DNA from: Paenibacillus wynnii
GTDB lineage: Bacteria > Bacillota > Bacilli > Paenibacillales > Paenibacillaceae
DNA length: 64,000 nucleotides
Direction: 5' to 3'
NCBI RefSeq assembly: GCF_000757885.1
Contig: NZ_JQCR01000003.1
Coordinates: 186,001-250,000, forward strand
A model generated the notes under the pieces. That model was not told the origin of the DNA. It did no database searches and was given only the letters and a program-made list of their open reading frames with translations. Position 1 is the stretch's first letter. Each line of letters begins with the position of its first letter. Of this stretch, positions 1 through 8,969 are shown in pieces. The position numbers and the translations under genes are program-made.

Positions 1-2
1 CC

Positions 3-1271
3 TTTGGACTTTTACGAGAGCGGATATCTAATATTCTTATCATTGATGAAAACAGTGAAGGCTTGGAAGGTCCATGGGAAACGTATGCTCGAATGGTGAC
101 TCTGCGAACGCCCAAGCATTTGACCTCCATTGATCTTGGAATTCCTTCTCTTACGTTCCGTTCATGGTGGGAAGCACAGGTCGGATCGCAAGGCTGGGAA
201 GAGCTAGACAAAATCCCGCGGAGCGATTGGATGAACTATTTACGTTGGTATCGACGGATTCTGGGTCTACCCGTACTCAATGAAGTGAAGCTGAAACTAA
301 TCGAGCCTATGGAAGAGGGGATTCATCGCCTTCATCTTGAAGGTGCAGGAGCGCCGCCTGCTAACATGCTACTGGCACGTAAAGTGGTTCTGGCTACCGG
401 GATTCAGGGAGGGGGTGAATGGCATGTGCCGCCAATGATTGCCGAGAAACTACCTAATGATCTCTATGCCCATACCTCCGAGGTTATTGATTTTGAAGCC
501 CTAAAAGGCAAAAGAATTGCTATTCTGGGGGGAGGGGCATCGGCCTTTGATAATGCCAATTTCGCGTTGTCTGAAGGTGTCGCCGAAGCCCATATCTTTG
601 TCCGTCGGGAGAAGCTGCCAAGCGTCAATCCGATTCGTCAGATGGAAGGCTCGGGTATGATTGAACGTTTTCATGTGCTTTCGGATGCGGATAAATATGC
701 TGTAATTTCTCATTTCTTTAACTACAATCAGCCTCCTACTAACGATACCTTTGAGCGAGCAGCGGCATGGCCGGGGTTTCAGTTACACCTTGGTGCACCA
801 TGGCTTGATGTGGAGGCAGCTGGCAAGGAAGCGGTGGTGACCACGCCTCAGGGGAAATTCACCTTCGACTTCCTGATTATCAGCACCGGTCTTCTCAGCG
901 ATCCGGCGTTACGTCCAGAACTCCGCAATGTCGCAAGCCATATTGCTCGTTGGAGAGACTACTACAAAGCTCCGGCTGAAGTGGCCAATCCGTTGCTTGA
1001 TGCGCATCCTTACCTCAGCCCAGGGTTTGCTGTTTTAAGTCGAAGTGAAGAGGGAAGAAAGCTAATGCATGGGTTATATGTATTTAATTATTCAGCCTTA
1101 GCAAGCTGCGGCCTTTCCGCTTCCGCGATTTCAGGTATGAAAAATGCTATACCCAAGCTCGTTACTTCAGTAGCCGACCAGCTATTCATTGACGACCGTG
1201 AAGAAATCCTGAATAACTTCTTTACTTACAGTGAAGCTGAATTTGTAGGGGAATGGCCCAAAAAAGAGTAA
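3..1271 (+). CDS. NAD(P)/FAD-dependent oxidoreductase, 5' end outside window
   Basis: The frame is open from the first full codon at base 3, and a TTG at 63 is only an internal leucine, so the true start and the FAD-binding glycine loop lie upstream of the window. A second dinucleotide-binding motif, IAILGGGASAFDNA, is visible about 155-170 residues after base 63 and is the NADPH site expected of flavin-monooxygenase/thioredoxin-reductase-fold enzymes. The late IISTG segment is also typical of this fold. The likely role is a soluble flavoprotein oxidoreductase; the substrate cannot be read. It ends just before a clear terminator, so it is the last gene of its transcript. Family level is fairly sure, exact activity is not. 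Confidence 0.75.
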   Translation, partial: FGLLRERISNILIIDENSEGLEGPWETYARMVTLRTPKHLTSIDLGIPSLTFRSWWEAQVGSQGWEELDKIPRSDWMNYLRWYRRILGLPVLNEVKLKLIEPMEEGIHRLHLEGAGAPPANMLLARKVVLATGIQGGGEWHVPPMIAEKLPNDLYAHTSEVIDFEALKGKRIAILGGGASAFDNANFALSEGVAEAHIFVRREKLPSVNPIRQMEGSGMIERFHVLSDADKYAVISHFFNYNQPPTNDTFERAAAWPGFQLHLGAPWLDVEAAGKEAVVTTPQGKFTFDFLIISTGLLSDPALRPELRNVASHIARWRDYYKAPAEVANPLLDAHPYLSPGFAVLSRSEEGRKLMHGLYVFNYSALASCGLSASAISGMKNAIPKLVTSVADQLFIDDREEILNNFFTYSEAEFVGEWPKKE

Positions 1272-1287
1272 TTTTTTATACTGGGAG

Positions 1288-1326
1288 TAGACCGCAACCT
1301 TTCAACGAGGGCGGTCTATTTTTTTT
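1288..1326 (+). terminator. Intrinsic terminator after the oxidoreductase
   Basis: TAGACCGC pairs with GCGGTCTA at 1311-1318 and is followed by a run of eight T. Confidence 0.85.
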
Positions 1327-1478
1327 GTGCCAATGCAAATAACAGGACTTATAGTGCAACTCATCTGTCCAATAATGCAGGTTACGCTGTGTCTATTGTA
1401 TAAGTATAATTCCAAAAATATACTGTAATTGTAAGCAGTTGCTCGGTACGTACTCATGAATTATAAGGGGGTGCCAAG

Positions 1479-1916
1479 ATGAAGATTACGATTGAGAATA
1501 TCCCTGTCGGAAGTGAACCAGAAATCATTATTAGGTGCAATGAACCGGACGATTCCTTATTGCAGCTTATCTATTCCCTTACATCAACCCACAGGAAGCT
1601 TATCGGTTTTACGGATTTACAAACGCACATTATTAATCCCAAAGATGTGTTTTACTTTGAGTCCGTGGATCATAAAGTCTTTATTTATTGCCAGGAGAAG
1701 GTTTATGAGTCAAGGCTTAAGCTCTACGAGATTGAGCTGGATTATGAGAACTGGGATTTTTTTAGAGCCTCGAAATCAACCGTTCTGAATATTGGGAAAA
1801 TAAAATCGATAAGTCCAATCCTCTATGGAAGATTTGAGGCGCTGCTGCAGAATGGTGAAAAGGTCTTCATCTCCAGACAATATGTTCCTGTGCTTAAGAA
1901 AAAATTAGGCTTATAA
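1479..1916 (+). CDS. LytTR-family DNA-binding regulator
   Basis: This is a 145-residue protein with a single LytTR DNA-binding domain over about residues 45-140; the segments FYFESVDHKVFIY, FFRASKSTVLNI and FISRQYVPVLKKKL are typical. It has no receiver domain, so it is not a classic response regulator. AAGGGGGTG lies just before the ATG. The stop is 12 bases before the ATG of a DUF3021 membrane protein, and the next gene's AAGGAGG overlaps this stop. LytTR/DUF3021 pairs are a recurrent Firmicute arrangement in which the membrane protein is thought to control the regulator. A TATAAT-like box lies near 1405-1410. Function beyond transcription control is not known. Confidence 0.85.
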   Translation: MKITIENIPVGSEPEIIIRCNEPDDSLLQLIYSLTSTHRKLIGFTDLQTHIINPKDVFYFESVDHKVFIYCQEKVYESRLKLYEIELDYENWDFFRASKSTVLNIGKIKSISPILYGRFEALLQNGEKVFISRQYVPVLKKKLGL

Positions 1917-1928
1917 GGAGGTTTCAAC

Positions 1929-2369
1929 ATGAAACTCAGTAAGTATTTGATGTATATGTTGAAGGATTTTATTGTTGCTTGTGGTAGCTTAATGATCCTT
2001 GCCTTACTAATTTTGACGTTGAATTCTAATGATACAATTAACACCTCGCTGTTATGGCAGATTGTATTAGGGGCTTCAGCCTATACTTTTTATAAAAATG
2101 CTTTAGTGAATACGCATGAGCTAGGGAAAAGAACGGAGATGATCACCTTTTGTACTTGTTTTGTATTAGCAGATGTTATGGTGCTATTATGGCTATGGTT
2201 TTTTAGCACCAATAATATGGATAGCAGTATGCTGGTAGCTTATCTTATTGTGATTATCCTGGTTAAGGGTTTGGTGTATGCCATGATGTATACGGATGGA
2301 AAAAATGAGGCAAAACAGCTCAATGAAAAATTGAGTGAATTTAGGGATGGCCTGAACGAAGGGAAATAG
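1929..2369 (+). CDS. DUF3021 membrane protein
   Basis: This 146-residue protein has four hydrophobic segments at about residues 14-31, 43-58, 75-95 and 102-122, and a charged C-terminal tail (EAKQLNEKLSEFRDGLNEGK). Length and topology fit the DUF3021 family, which accompanies LytTR regulators. It is translated directly after the LytTR gene from an AAGGAGG site, so the two form an operon closed by a terminator 21 bases downstream. By analogy with other LytTR/inhibitor pairs it probably holds or modulates the regulator at the membrane; that role is inference. Confidence 0.8.
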   Translation: MKLSKYLMYMLKDFIVACGSLMILALLILTLNSNDTINTSLLWQIVLGASAYTFYKNALVNTHELGKRTEMITFCTCFVLADVMVLLWLWFFSTNNMDSSMLVAYLIVIILVKGLVYAMMYTDGKNEAKQLNEKLSEFRDGLNEGK

Positions 2370-2390
2370 GGAGCTGTCGAGTTGCTGCGG

Positions 2391-2419
2391 CCTTCTTGAG
2401 AAATCAAGGAGGTTTTTTT
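2391..2419 (+). terminator. Terminator of the LytTR/DUF3021 operon
   Basis: CCTTCTTGA pairs with TCAAGGAGG (one G-T pair) around a GAAA loop and runs into seven T. Confidence 0.85.
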
Positions 2420-2509
2420 GTATTCATACGGTAATGATGTGTTTTTTGGCATTATGTCGTAAACTAAATGTATATGTAATTTTTTTTCGGAGGAGTAGAT
2501 GTCGAATAG

Positions 2510-3169
2510 ATGCCCAGGGAAAAAGAAGAAATAGAACAGTTGCTGGAACGGGTAACGGGGGAGCTGCTGGACCATTTATTGATTGAGAGCATCCAACAGA
2601 ATGAACCTGTAAAGGTTCGGAAGTTTCCCAAGCCTTGGTTACTTTTGGGGGCAGGGAACTATGCGGCGGTCTTCAGTCATCCGAGTTATGCAGGTTATGC
2701 GGTGAAGGTGTATGCTCCGGGAAGGCCGGGCCTTGAGGAAGAAGCGGAAGTGTACAGACGGCTAGGCAATCATCATTCTTACTCCGAATGTTATCATGAG
2801 GGACCCAACTTTCTTTTATTAAAAAGGCTTAATGGCGTTACTATATATAACTGTATCAAGCGGGGTATTCCCATAACCGATCAAGCCATCGAAGATATTG
2901 ATTTCGCTTTGGATTATGCACGCACCAGAGGGCTTCAACCTCATGATGTCCACGGTAAAAATGTAATGATTCTGGGCGGTCGAGGCCTAATCGTAGATGT
3001 GTCTGATTTTCTTAAGCAGGAAGATTGCAGGATGTGGAAGGATTTCAAAAAAGCATACTACCGACTCTACCGGCCAGTGGCCTCACGTTGGATGTTTCCG
3101 GTTCCCGGCAGGGTGCTTGAGATCGTACGCAAGGGGTATCAAATTTGGAGGCGGCACAGGAAGAGATGA
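2510..3169 (+). CDS. Small protein-kinase-like protein
   Basis: The 219-residue protein carries reduced but recognisable protein kinase motifs: a glycine-rich loop GAGNYAAVF at 47-55, an AVKVY lysine (K66), a catalytic-loop match HDVHGKN at 145-151 with the Asp and Asn, and VDVSDF in place of the usual DFG segment. It lacks the large C-terminal lobe of Hanks kinases, so it is closer to the short YrzF/RIO-like kinases of bacilli. The C-terminus is very basic (IWRRHRKR). CGGAGGAG lies 13 bases before the ATG; an ATG at 2499 is out of frame and soon stops. It is followed after 44 bases by the UbiD gene. The target is unknown. Confidence 0.65.
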   Translation: MPREKEEIEQLLERVTGELLDHLLIESIQQNEPVKVRKFPKPWLLLGAGNYAAVFSHPSYAGYAVKVYAPGRPGLEEEAEVYRRLGNHHSYSECYHEGPNFLLLKRLNGVTIYNCIKRGIPITDQAIEDIDFALDYARTRGLQPHDVHGKNVMILGGRGLIVDVSDFLKQEDCRMWKDFKKAYYRLYRPVASRWMFPVPGRVLEIVRKGYQIWRRHRKR

Positions 3170-3213
3170 CGTTGTCCTCATTCAATATAATTAGCTGAGA
3201 TTGGAGCCGTGAA

Positions 3214-5064
3214 ATGAACTATCGTAATATAGAAGAATGCGTCAATGACTTAGAAAAGCACGGACATTTGGTTCGGATTAATGAAGAGGTAGATCCTGAG
3301 CTGGAGATGGCTGCTATACACATGAAGGTTTTTGAGGCTGGTGGGCCTGCATTGTTGTTTGAAAAGGTTAAAGGTTCGAAGTTTCGTGCAGTATCGAACC
3401 TGTTCGGAACCGTTGAACGGAGCAAGTTTATTTTCCGAGACACTTGGGAGAGTACACAGAACGTAATTGCTTTGCGGAATAATCCAATGAAAGCTCTTAA
3501 AAACCCTTTGAAGTACATAGGGATAGGTCTCTCAGCAAGAAGGGCTTTGCCTTTGAAATCAATGGGCGGTTTGCCTGCTGCTTTTCAGGAAATACAAATC
3601 TCTGATCTTCCGTTAATTAAGCATTGGCCAGAGGACGGCGGTGCTTTTATCACGCTGCCTCAGGTGTATTCGGAAGATCCGGACAAGCCGGGCATTATGA
3701 ATTCCAATCTGGGAATGTACCGTGTCCAGCTAAGTGGGAACGACTATGAGATGAACCGGGAAGTTGGCATTCACTATCAGATCCACCGTGGGATCGGGGT
3801 CCATCAGGACAAAGCCAATAAGCAGGGAAAACCGCTTAAAGTAAGCATTTTTATAGGCGGACCGCCGGCCAATACCTTGTCTGCCATTATGCCGCTCCCG
3901 GAAGGGATGAGTGAGTTGACCTTTGCGGGACTGCTTTCCGGACGCCATTTTCGCTATAGCTATGTAGACGGCTTCTGTATCAGTAATGATGCCGATTTTG
4001 TAATCACAGGTGAAATTCATCCTGAAGAGACCAAGCCGGAGGGACCTTTCGGGGATCATTTGGGCTATTACAGTCTTACTCATCCCTTCCCGGTAATGAG
4101 AGTGCATAAAGTGTACGCTAGACAAGGCGCTATATTTCCGTTTACAGTGGTCGGTCGACCGCCTCAGGAAGATACGGCATTCGGCGCATTAATTCATGAG
4201 TTGACAGGTGATGCGATTCAGCAGGAAATTCCGGGTGTAAAAGAAGTCCACGCCTTAGATGCTGCCGGTGTACATCCCTTGTTGTTTGCGATTGGGAAAG
4301 AGAGATATACCCCGTACCAGCAAATAAAACAGCCGGCTGAAATTCTGACCATGGCTAACCGGATTCTAGGGACAGGGCAGTTGAGCTTAGCCAAATATTT
4401 ATTCATTACAGCCGAAGAGAAGCGGGCCATAAGTACACATCATGTGGAGGATTTCCTGACCTATATTCTGGAGCGGATTGATCTTCGCCGGGACATTCAC
4501 TTTTATACGAATACGACGCTGGATACCCTTGATTATTCAGGTACAGGCTTAAATACGGGGAGTAAGGTTGTTTTCGCAGCGGTTGGTGATCCCAAAAGGG
4601 AATTGTGTACAGAGGTTCCAAATCAGTTGAAGGAGCTGAAGGAGGTTGCAAATCCTAGATTAGTAATGCCGGGGATCGTAGTGATTCAAGGACCTAAGTT
4701 TACTAATTACACGGAAGCACAGCAGGAAATTGACGCTCTAAGTGAGGCTATTCGGGAGCAAGGGCAACTTACCACTTGTCCGATGATTATCCTGGCAGAT
4801 GATAGTTCCTTTATAAGTGCGACGGTTGATAATTTTCTGTGGGCTACCTTTACCCGCAGCAATCCTTCTCATGATATTTACGGCGTGAACAGTTCCTTTG
4901 AGAACAAGCATTGGGGCTGTGATAATGTGATCATTGACGCCCGTGTTAAGCCGCATCAGGCACCGCCATTAATTCCCGATCCAGAGGTGGAGAAGAACAT
5001 CGAGCGATTGTTTGTTAAAGGCGCCAGCTTAGGCGGTATTCATACTCGCACTTCTAAGCTGTAA
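3214..5064 (+). CDS. UbiD-family prenyl-FMN-dependent decarboxylase
   Basis: At 616 residues this matches the long UbiD/MenA-type decarboxylases. The signature EGPFGDHLGYY is at about 276-286; E276 and D281 have the spacing of the catalytic acid pair that works with prenylated FMN in the family. The N-terminal half contains the usual LPQVYSEDPDKPGIMNSN and HYQIHRGIG segments. UbiD proteins decarboxylate aromatic or alpha,beta-unsaturated acids, for example in quinone synthesis. No UbiX flavin prenyltransferase is in this window, so cofactor supply must be encoded elsewhere. ATTGGAGCC precedes the ATG. The substrate is unknown. Confidence 0.85.
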   Translation: MNYRNIEECVNDLEKHGHLVRINEEVDPELEMAAIHMKVFEAGGPALLFEKVKGSKFRAVSNLFGTVERSKFIFRDTWESTQNVIALRNNPMKALKNPLKYIGIGLSARRALPLKSMGGLPAAFQEIQISDLPLIKHWPEDGGAFITLPQVYSEDPDKPGIMNSNLGMYRVQLSGNDYEMNREVGIHYQIHRGIGVHQDKANKQGKPLKVSIFIGGPPANTLSAIMPLPEGMSELTFAGLLSGRHFRYSYVDGFCISNDADFVITGEIHPEETKPEGPFGDHLGYYSLTHPFPVMRVHKVYARQGAIFPFTVVGRPPQEDTAFGALIHELTGDAIQQEIPGVKEVHALDAAGVHPLLFAIGKERYTPYQQIKQPAEILTMANRILGTGQLSLAKYLFITAEEKRAISTHHVEDFLTYILERIDLRRDIHFYTNTTLDTLDYSGTGLNTGSKVVFAAVGDPKRELCTEVPNQLKELKEVANPRLVMPGIVVIQGPKFTNYTEAQQEIDALSEAIREQGQLTTCPMIILADDSSFISATVDNFLWATFTRSNPSHDIYGVNSSFENKHWGCDNVIIDARVKPHQAPPLIPDPEVEKNIERLFVKGASLGGIHTRTSKL

Positions 5065-5071
5065 AAGCTAA

Positions 5072-5119
5072 AAAGCTAGCTAGTCTCCGGGTCATTGGAG
5101 ACTGGCTAGCTTTCGTTTT
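5072..5119 (+). terminator. Terminator after the UbiD gene
   Basis: A 17-base arm starting AAAGCTAGC at 5072 pairs with GGAGACTGGCTAGCTTT at 5097-5113, followed by CGTTTTCG. Confidence 0.8.
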
Positions 5120-5179
5120 CGATTTCTAGGATTAAGATAAAATCTACTTTGGGTTTGGGCCGTAACTGCGGTGAATGTT

Positions 5180-5292
5180 GGACTTCCAGCCGCTGTTGTC
5201 TCCAGATTTCTAGATTTATACCGCTTTTAGCGGATGAAATCCGGAGACAAAGGCGGACGCTTCCGCTCTTCCAGTTCCAAAATTCCCCTCCG
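5180..5292 (+). repeat. Dispersed structured intergenic repeat, copy A
   Basis: The core TTGTCTCCAGAT at 5196-5207 and ATCCGGAGACAA at 5239-5250 form an inverted repeat around a short CCGCT/AGCGG stem-loop. The flank AGGCGGACGCTTCCGC matches copies at 5362-5495 (opposite strand) and 48362-48494. No ORF of conviction crosses it. It fills much of the 509-base gap between the UbiD gene and the solute-binding protein gene. Confidence 0.8.
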
Positions 5293-5361
5293 TTACTTCT
5301 AAACTTTAAGTTGGTTTTTAAGTTCAATCTATTAAGTGAATAGTTAGGCTCCCGCTGAACC

Positions 5362-5495
5362 CAGCGGAGGGGACGGAATGATTGCGGAAAAGCGGCAGCG
5401 GTCGCCTTTGTCTCCGGATGTACACTGCTAAGTGTAATTCAATACATCTGGAGACAACAGCGATTGTAGCAACGTTCCGTTCGCGGAGCGCCACT
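5362..5495 (-). repeat. Dispersed structured intergenic repeat, copy B
   Basis: Read on the minus strand this copy gives GGCGCTCCGCGAACGGAAC, then CAATCGCTGTTGTCTCCAG, a variable loop, CATCCGGAGACAAAGGCGAC and CTCCGCTG. It matches copy C (48362-48494) nearly base for base outside the loop. It sits inverted with respect to copy A, about 70 bases away. Confidence 0.85.
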
Positions 5496-5527
5496 TAGAA
5501 CACCAACTTAATTAATGCTCATAAAAC

Positions 5528-5564
5528 AGGGGTGTCCCACAGCACATAGCTGGGGGACACCCCT
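5528..5564 (-). terminator. Terminator for the solute-binding protein gene
   Basis: On the minus strand AGGGGTGTCCC pairs with GGGACACCCCT and is followed by GTTTTAT, just after the stop codon at 5574. Confidence 0.85.
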
Positions 5565-5573
5565 TCGTTGATT

Positions 5574-7253
5574 TTATTTAGCAGACACAGACTTGAACCA
5601 ATCATTAACTTCCTTTGTGATTTGCTCGCCGCCATTCGTTTTCCAGTTGGCAACAAACTCGTCAAAAGCTTCAATAGGCAAATTGCCATAAATGATTTTG
5701 TTGAAGGTTTCCATCTCCGATTGACGCAGAAGGTTCCACTTGGAAATCATAGTTGCTGTCGCAGCACCCGTGAAATAATTCTGTTTACGGATGTCTAATT
5801 GTGACATAACGACTTTGGCAGCCGCCCAGTTTTCCGGTTTGCGGAATTCAGCCATTTGTTTCTCATAAGGAGTCTCCGGTGCTTGGCCATCGGCAAGCTT
5901 AACCAGTGTTTTCATATAAAGATTAGGGATACGAGCCGGGCCCGTTAAGAACGGAAACTCATTCGAGAAATCTTTGATTTTCTCTTTGTCACTGGTCGGT
6001 TTTCCATCAATGATGTCCCAATCGTAACCCTTGGCAAATCCATATTCAAACTCACTGCCTACCGCCGGGTTAGCCAAGTTGTCGAGCAAATAGTTGTAAT
6101 ACAAGAAGATAGCTTCCGGGTGCTTAGCATCCTTATTAATCATGATACTCGCATTTACCCCGGAGTTTTGCCATTTGGTTCCGATGAGTCCATCAGGTCC
6201 AGCTGGAACGGGATAAGCTTTAATCTTCGCACCTTTCACATTCTTAATCAGATCGGGTGCCGGCCAGTCAGGAACCCAGTTTGCTCCCGGCAAAATACCT
6301 GCGGCTCCTTTGGTCCAGCTCTCTGCAGATTTTCCTTCATCCCACAAAGCGGAGTCTGTGTGAATATATCCTTTATCCATCCATTCACTCAGCTTTGCAA
6401 GAGCTTGTTTAGCCCCAGGATTAATGGAACCATATTCGAGATTACCATCGGCATCTTTATTCCATTGTTCCTGAATAGTGCCGTAAGCCCCGAACAGCCA
6501 ATCCAATGAACCCATCCAGGTATTCGTATTATTTTTTAACGAAATCGCAAGTGGAAATACATCTTTAGGAGCCAATCCGTCAGGGTTCTGGTTCTTGAAT
6601 TTGTCCATAATATTCTCTAGATCGGCGATGGTTTTAGGAGCTTCAAGATTCAGCTTTTCCATCCAATCTTCCCGGAACCATAACAACGTATCGTCATTGT
6701 CCGTGTATTCCATGATCGGCATGTTGTATTTTTTGCCGTCTCTTGTGAATGGGTACCATAATTCAGGATGCTGGGCCGAGTGGTCCTTAAGAATTTGGTT
6801 GGCGTATTTATCAAATAGTTCGTCAATGGCAATGAATTGGCCGGAATCAATCAATTGATTGGTTAAAACCGGGTTAGTAGGTACAGATACGAAATCAGGC
6901 AGCTTCTCACCTGAGGCGATAGCCAATTGAAGCTTTTGTTTATACTGATCGTCATTGGCTGGGTACCAGGTATCTTTATGTTTGATACCTAAGGTTTCCA
7001 ACATCCAGCGATCGTGAACGTTATTTTCCTTCGTGTCGCCTTGAACATATTTCTTCGGCATTAGTACAGCACTGATCTCAATCGGCGGATCATATTTACC
7101 GTTGGCGAAGGCCGTTTCGGCTTCGGAAGCAGTGGCGCCATTTGTAGCGGCATTGTCTTTAGGTGCGTTGTTGTTTGTTGTTCCGCTGCAAGCAGTGATC
7201 GTGATGAGTGCCATGATGACGAGGAACAATCCTAACTTTTTAATCTTGACCAT
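5574..7253 (-). CDS. Sugar ABC transporter solute-binding lipoprotein (LplA type)
   Basis: This 559-residue protein has a lipoprotein signal, with a basic start, a hydrophobic core and the lipobox ITAC (Cys22), so it should be anchored on the outer face of the membrane. The remainder fits the large family-1 solute-binding proteins that work with LplB/LplC (YtcP) permeases; such permeases are encoded divergently at 10931-12773. TAGGGGG sits nine bases before the ATG. Order on this strand is sensor kinase, regulator, binding protein, with 105 bases between regulator and this gene and a strong terminator after it. No ATP-binding subunit is nearby; this transporter class usually shares an MsmX-type ATPase. 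The ligand is inferred to be an oligosaccharide handled by the GH94 enzyme downstream. Confidence 0.85.
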   Translation of the reverse strand: MVKIKKLGLFLVIMALITITACSGTTNNNAPKDNAATNGATASEAETAFANGKYDPPIEISAVLMPKKYVQGDTKENNVHDRWMLETLGIKHKDTWYPANDDQYKQKLQLAIASGEKLPDFVSVPTNPVLTNQLIDSGQFIAIDELFDKYANQILKDHSAQHPELWYPFTRDGKKYNMPIMEYTDNDDTLLWFREDWMEKLNLEAPKTIADLENIMDKFKNQNPDGLAPKDVFPLAISLKNNTNTWMGSLDWLFGAYGTIQEQWNKDADGNLEYGSINPGAKQALAKLSEWMDKGYIHTDSALWDEGKSAESWTKGAAGILPGANWVPDWPAPDLIKNVKGAKIKAYPVPAGPDGLIGTKWQNSGVNASIMINKDAKHPEAIFLYYNYLLDNLANPAVGSEFEYGFAKGYDWDIIDGKPTSDKEKIKDFSNEFPFLTGPARIPNLYMKTLVKLADGQAPETPYEKQMAEFRKPENWAAAKVVMSQLDIRKQNYFTGAATATMISKWNLLRQSEMETFNKIIYGNLPIEAFDEFVANWKTNGGEQITKEVNDWFKSVSAK

Positions 7254-7358
7254 TTTTCAATTCCCCCTACTGTGTATGATCTTTACATCTGTAACTTTAT
7301 CAACCTTTGGGGGAGAGCATCTATATGAGTTTGTTAGTTTTGATAGGACTCTATCATG

Positions 7359-8969
7359 CTATTTATTCCCGTCCCGATATTCCTGCGGGGTGACTCCGAA
7401 CTGTCGCTTGAAGACTTTGATGAAGTAAGCTGGATCCATATACCCAATCTCCATACCGATTTCATACACCTTTTTGGCTGTGGTTTTCAGCTTATGGCAA
7501 GCCCGTTCCATGCGCAGACGGGAGATATATTCGCTTATTCCTTCTCCGGTTTCGATCTTATAAATTTTGGATAAGTGAGTCGGATGCAGATTGACATGGT
7601 CGGCGAGTACTCGTAAAGAAACGTCAAGATGCAAGTTTCTGTCCGTAAACTCTTGAATTTTCTTCACGTACACAGAACGGATGTCCTTCACTTCATTGGA
7701 GGTACCTTCTTTCAGCTTACCAAGAGCGCCAATCGACCACTTCCGCAGCTTGCTGATGGTAGCAAAAGCTTCCCCATTCTGCAACGGCTCCATATCTGTC
7801 CCAAGCAATTTGCTCAGAGTATGACCGTTGGTGTGGGCGAGATGCGTGTAGGAAGCAGAAATTAAAAACCCGGCTTCCATGCAGTGCTCCCAGGATTCGG
7901 GCCATTGGTCATCCAACTCCGTGAAGACGGTCATCAGCTTGGCTTCAGCCGCATCCCAGTGCCCAGCTTCCAGCAGATTTATGAACGAGGGAGGGGAATA
8001 GAGTGCGTCCAAAGGTCCCAGAGCCGTGGGGGTTTCCAAATCATGAACACGCATAACAAATTCTCGTTCGTCCCCTACAATCTGCCGGAAATAGGCAGAA
8101 GCCTGACGAAAACGATCTTGAAGCTGCTCCGGAAACCGGAACCACTCTGTAATTACAATGGAGATGGAGCCTTTCAGGAACTGTTTGACCTTATACTGGA
8201 GCTGTGACGACAGCTTTTCCAGAATGGTTTCTTTTGGAATATCCGTTCCTTTGCCCTTGAACTGAAGCAAAAATACGAGGTACCCATGCTCCTCCTTAAC
8301 GCCCCAGACCTCCATGAACTCGCCTAGAATCTCCTCGGCCATATTAATGATTGCATATTCTATCAACGGTTGTCCGTTGTTTTTATACTGTCCGAACTCT
8401 TCCTCCAACCTTACAAGCATTAACGAGCACTCTCCATAGCTGAACGGCAATTCATAATTGCCCAATTTACGATCCCATTCGTCGGCTGAAAGGCGCTGCC
8501 CCTGAAGGGCGTCAAGCAGCAGCTGACCGCGGAGAAGAGGGAGGTTCTCCCGAAGGGTATATTGGGTGCGTTCCAGAGAACTGATGAGTTCCCATTCTGT
8601 ATTCAGTTGATCGATGGCTGTTTTGACAGCGCCGAATAATTCTTGATCCGTTGGTGGCTTAAGCAGATAGTCCACAGCTTTATGCTGAACCGCTTTTTTG
8701 GCAAATTCAAAATCAGAATGACCGGATAAGATAATGCACTTTATTCTTTTATCATGGACCCGTATCCGTTCGATTAGCTCTAAGCCAGTCATTTCAGGCA
8801 TTTGAACATCGGATATAACAATATCAATAGGGTGTGTATCGATAATCTGTAACGCTTCAGTTGCGGAATAGGCCTTGTGTACCTGTTCAATTCCCAGTGT
8901 GTGCCAGGGTTTATTCATGGATAGATTGTCTACCCAATGAGCTTCATCATCTACTATGATCATTTGCAT
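7359..8969 (-). CDS. YesN-type response regulator with AraC DNA-binding domain
   Basis: The 536-residue reading uses the ATG at 8969 because AAGGAGA lies eight bases before it and MQMIIVDDE begins the receiver domain directly; an upstream in-frame extension to 9053 lies inside the kinase gene. The receiver covers residues 1-120 with acidic DDE at 7-9 and phospho-acceptor D54 in ISDVQMPE. A long middle region follows, and the C-terminal 100 residues form two AraC helix-turn-helices (VSLRVLADHVNLHPTHLSKIY and KKVYEIGMEIGYMDPAYFIK). The start overlaps the kinase gene end by 23 bases, so translation is probably coupled. It likely controls the adjacent sugar transporter genes. Confidence 0.92.
   Translation of the reverse strand: MQMIIVDDEAHWVDNLSMNKPWHTLGIEQVHKAYSATEALQIIDTHPIDIVISDVQMPEMTGLELIERIRVHDKRIKCIILSGHSDFEFAKKAVQHKAVDYLLKPPTDQELFGAVKTAIDQLNTEWELISSLERTQYTLRENLPLLRGQLLLDALQGQRLSADEWDRKLGNYELPFSYGECSLMLVRLEEEFGQYKNNGQPLIEYAIINMAEEILGEFMEVWGVKEEHGYLVFLLQFKGKGTDIPKETILEKLSSQLQYKVKQFLKGSISIVITEWFRFPEQLQDRFRQASAYFRQIVGDEREFVMRVHDLETPTALGPLDALYSPPSFINLLEAGHWDAAEAKLMTVFTELDDQWPESWEHCMEAGFLISASYTHLAHTNGHTLSKLLGTDMEPLQNGEAFATISKLRKWSIGALGKLKEGTSNEVKDIRSVYVKKIQEFTDRNLHLDVSLRVLADHVNLHPTHLSKIYKIETGEGISEYISRLRMERACHKLKTTAKKVYEIGMEIGYMDPAYFIKVFKRQFGVTPQEYRDGNK

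Noticed and set aside
7654..7905. ORFs opposite or within the YesN gene
   Set aside because: Shadow frames of a gene with clear receiver and AraC domains.
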